The notes below the pieces were generated by a model. It did not search any database. It was given only the letters and a program-made list of their open reading frames with translations, and was not told the DNA's origin. Below are positions 61,420 through 64,000 of a stretch of DNA of 64,000 nucleotides, one piece after another; position 1 is the first letter of the stretch, and each line of letters opens with the position of its first letter. The DNA is taken from assembly GCF_050611725.1 (NCBI RefSeq), contig NZ_JBODJB010000001.1, positions 682,001 through 746,000 of the forward strand, read 5' to 3'. Origin of the DNA: Ferruginibacter sp050611725. Its GTDB lineage: Bacteria; Bacteroidota; Bacteroidia; Chitinophagales; Chitinophagaceae. The translations under genes were made by a program, and so were the position numbers.

Positions 61420-63891
61420 TTGGCTACACAACAACATATTGACCACAACGAGGTTTTTGATCTGGCTTTTCGTTTTGTTACAGAAACGAACGAGAATATT
61501 TTTCTTACCGGTAAGGCTGGAACCGGTAAAACTACTTTTTTAAAATATTTAAAGGATAACTGCACAAAAAATGTAGTGATAGCTGCGCCAACAGGCGTTG
61601 CAGCTATTAATGCCGGGGGTGTTACATTGCACAGCTTGTTTCAATTGCCCTTTGAACCTTTTTTGCCAACAGCCGTAAATAAAAATGAGTTACTGGCAAA
61701 GATCCATTACAATCGTCAGCGACAACAATTGCTACGCAAGATGGAATTACTCATTATTGACGAGATCAGTATGGTTCGTAGCGATGTGATGGATGCTATT
61801 GATACCATCTTAAAAAGTATTCGTAGAAATTATGATACACCCTTTGGTGGCGTACAATTATTATGCATCGGCGATCTGCATCAATTAGCACCGGTAGCTC
61901 AAAATCAGGAGTGGAGCATTTTACAGGAATATTATTCAACACCATTCTTTTTCGATAGTCATGCTATTAAAGAACAGATGCCATTATTGATTGAGCTGAA
62001 TAAAATTTATCGACAAAAAGATGAATCGTTTGTTCGTTTGTTGAATAAAGTACGAAACAACCAAATGGATAAGGATGATTTTGAAGACCTGCATCTTCGT
62101 TTTGATCAACACTTTACTCCTCCGGTAAATGAAAAATACATTACCCTTACTTCTCATAACAGACAATCAGATCAAATCAATCTGGTACAACTACACAAAT
62201 TATTTACGCCTGAATTCAAGTATACGGCAAACATCGAGGGTGAATTTTCCGAAAAAGCCTATCCGGCCGAAGTTGAATTGGTTTTAAAGGTTGGGGCACA
62301 GGTTATGTTCTTAAAGAACGATGCTATTCAAAAAAGGTATTTTAATGGTAAGATCGGTGTAATTAAATCGTTGGAAAAAGAAAGAATTATTGTTGAAGCA
62401 GATGGATTTGATATTGATGTTTCTTTAGAAACATGGGAAAACACCCGCTACACTTTAAACAAAGCCGATGGCAAATTAGAGCAAGAAGTTGTCGGTTCGT
62501 TTTCTCAATATCCATTGCGATTAGCTTGGGCTATCACCATACACAAAAGCCAGGGATTGACTTTTGAAAAAGTGATGATCGATGCAGGATCTGCATTCAG
62601 CAGCGGACAAGTGTATGTTGCATTAAGCCGTTGTACAAGTTTAGAAGGTATTGTGCTGTTATCAAAAATTCCGAGCTCGGCCATTCAAAACAACGACAAT
62701 GTTATAAAGGGCCTACAATCTTTAACACATAAGGGCTCTTTAGCAGAACGATTTGCCGGTGCAAGGCAGGTTTATACACAACAGCTCTTAGAAGAAATTT
62801 TTTCTTTTGAAGAGGTAAATACTGCTGCTACGCAATTACAATTTCATGTAAAAAAACATTTAGATAAATTAAATCCGGAAAGTGAACCATGGGTGAACGA
62901 TCTTAAAAACTATATCAACTCAGAACAAGTTGTCGGATTAAAATTTATCAGTCGTACCGGCGAGTTAATGAAAGAAGAAGGCATCATTGAAAAAAATATG
63001 TTGTTGCAACAACGTATCATGGATGCAGCCAATCATTTTATTCCTAAGTTTTCATCGCTGCAACAATCTTTACAAAAGCATCCCATTATAACAGAACATA
63101 AAGAAGCTGCAACAGAAGTAAATGAATATTTACAGCAGCTTGCGTTATCCATACACACTTTATTGTATTACTTGGAATATTGCAAACAGCCTTTTGCCAT
63201 TACATCTTTTTTAAAGAAGAAATTAAATTATGCATTGCCACGTATTTCTATAACCTGTTATGCAAGCGGTAAAAAAGAAATTGTTTCCACCGATACCCCT
63301 AACCTTGAATTGTACAATACGCTGAAACGTTGGCGGGATATGGTTATTGAAGAAACCCAACAACCAATTTACATGGTTGCCAATCAGGCCACACTAAAAG
63401 AAATCTGCACGTACCTGCCACTTACAAAAAAAGACCTAATGCAAATAAGTGGGTTTGGAAAAGCGAAGGTTGAAAAATATGGTGATGATATTATTGAAGC
63501 TGTTGAAAGCTACTGTCACCGGCATGGAGTTGAAACAAATATGTTTGCTAAAGAAGGGAATCCCAAAAAAGAAAGAAAAGAAAAAAGCAGTGAACCAAAA
63601 GTTGATACTAAAAAAGTTTCTTTTGATCTATTTAAAGAAGGAAAAACAATAGATGAAATTGCAACAATAAGAAATTTTACAAAAGCCACTATTGAAGGGC
63701 ATTTATCAAATTATATTGGTACGGGTGAAATTAATATTGACGATCTTGTAAATAAAGAAAAACAACTGTTAATTAAAAATGCGATTACGGTACACGGTAG
63801 AGAAAACATAAAGATCTTAGTAGATAATTTACCGGGTATTGGTTATGGGGAAGTCAGGATGGTCTTGGCTTCTGGAATGACTAACGAGTAG
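61420..63891 (+). CDS. PIF1-like helicase with HRDC and C-terminal helix-turn-helix domains
   Basis: 823 aa. P-loop GKAGTGKTTFLKYL (near 29-42), Walker B LLIIDEISMV (near 110-119) and IHKSQGLTFEKV motif near 370 mark a superfamily 1B PIF1/RecD-like 5'-3' helicase. An HRDC-like domain (about 620-705) and a helix-turn-helix (FDLFKEGKTIDEIATIRNFTKATIEGHL, near 735) follow. This architecture is widespread in Bacteroidota. No ATG fits the start; the frame opens with TTG at 61420. It likely resolves G-quadruplex or recombination structures. Confidence 0.88.
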   Translation: MATQQHIDHNEVFDLAFRFVTETNENIFLTGKAGTGKTTFLKYLKDNCTKNVVIAAPTGVAAINAGGVTLHSLFQLPFEPFLPTAVNKNELLAKIHYNRQRQQLLRKMELLIIDEISMVRSDVMDAIDTILKSIRRNYDTPFGGVQLLCIGDLHQLAPVAQNQEWSILQEYYSTPFFFDSHAIKEQMPLLIELNKIYRQKDESFVRLLNKVRNNQMDKDDFEDLHLRFDQHFTPPVNEKYITLTSHNRQSDQINLVQLHKLFTPEFKYTANIEGEFSEKAYPAEVELVLKVGAQVMFLKNDAIQKRYFNGKIGVIKSLEKERIIVEADGFDIDVSLETWENTRYTLNKADGKLEQEVVGSFSQYPLRLAWAITIHKSQGLTFEKVMIDAGSAFSSGQVYVALSRCTSLEGIVLLSKIPSSAIQNNDNVIKGLQSLTHKGSLAERFAGARQVYTQQLLEEIFSFEEVNTAATQLQFHVKKHLDKLNPESEPWVNDLKNYINSEQVVGLKFISRTGELMKEEGIIEKNMLLQQRIMDAANHFIPKFSSLQQSLQKHPIITEHKEAATEVNEYLQQLALSIHTLLYYLEYCKQPFAITSFLKKKLNYALPRISITCYASGKKEIVSTDTPNLELYNTLKRWRDMVIEETQQPIYMVANQATLKEICTYLPLTKKDLMQISGFGKAKVEKYGDDIIEAVESYCHRHGVETNMFAKEGNPKKERKEKSSEPKVDTKKVSFDLFKEGKTIDEIATIRNFTKATIEGHLSNYIGTGEINIDDLVNKEKQLLIKNAITVHGRENIKILVDNLPGIGYGEVRMVLASGMTNE

Positions 63892-63900
63892 TAAATTGCG

Positions 63901-64000
63901 TTATCTTCCAAAATCATCTTGTACCCTCACAATATCATCTTCATCACTTGGGTTTTCCGCATCGGTATGTTGCCAGATCTCTGCTACAATACCCCAGCCA
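63901..64000 (-). CDS. C-terminal fragment of a cupin protein, mannose-6-phosphate isomerase-like
   Basis: The minus-strand frame ends at 63901 and its last 33 codons read WGIVAEIWQHTDAENPSDEDD then IVRVQDDFGR. The acidic 'DEDDIVRVQDDFGR' ending is typical of the cupin-type mannose-6-phosphate isomerase/guanylyltransferase C-terminus. The N-terminal part is beyond the window. Confidence 0.5.
   Translation of the reverse strand, partial: GWGIVAEIWQHTDAENPSDEDDIVRVQDDFGR

Overview
The window looks like a chromosome segment of a Bacteroidota bacterium, most likely of the Chitinophagaceae type. The reasons are low GC, TAnnTTTG-type -7 promoter boxes, an alternative complex III plus caa3-type oxidase supercluster, an S46 dipeptidyl-peptidase, a fused E1 alpha/beta dehydrogenase, the futalosine menaquinone pathway (mqnC), and many short palindromic repeats between genes. 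No rRNA, tRNA, CRISPR array or intact transposase gene was seen.

Layout. 0-16.1 kb, all on the minus strand, is one respiratory supercluster. It runs actA-B-C-D-E-F (alternative complex III), coxB, coxA, cyoE/ctaB, two COX3-type subunits and a COX4-type subunit, and is followed beyond a strong terminator by a SCO copper chaperone and a DUF420 membrane protein. Electrons would pass from menaquinol through the Act complex and its c-type hemes to the CuA site of CoxB and on to oxygen. 16.1-27.5 kb is mixed housekeeping: a DUF6787-PurN fusion, a TPR histidine kinase, pullulanase, alanine dehydrogenase, a NUDIX hydrolase and several secreted proteins. 27.5-32.4 kb is an accessory island: an XRE regulator flanked by direct repeats, then a diadenylate-cyclase-domain protein in an operon with a CD-NTase (cGAS/DncV-like), and a convergent patatin-like phospholipase. 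I read this as a CBASS-like anti-phage locus with two different nucleotide-cyclase folds.

32.7-45.6 kb holds the fused alpha-keto acid dehydrogenase E1, a holin-like membrane protein, a non-catalytic M16 protein, a Glu-type dehydrogenase and a phenylalanine/tyrosine catabolic operon (hmgA, hppD, MarR regulator, fahA, phhA, flavin reductase), then the catalytic M16 peptidase. 45.7-64 kb holds two tandem small membrane proteins, an aspartyl protease with PDZ domain, mqnC, an S46 peptidase, a GH3-family protein, kdsB, an ATP-grasp / alpha-E / transglutaminase operon, a YARHG lipoprotein, dnaN, recX and a PIF1-like helicase. The window ends in the C-terminus of a cupin protein.

A second theme is short interspersed repeats. 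Several families of 8-15 bp tandem and inverted motifs fill most spacers of the respiratory operon. Two repeats of one family lie inside coding sequence, in the DUF6787-PurN junction and in the E1 alpha/beta linker, and a 165-nt hairpin element and a pair of ~175-nt diverged repeats sit between genes. All identifications come from reading the sequence; no database search was run.
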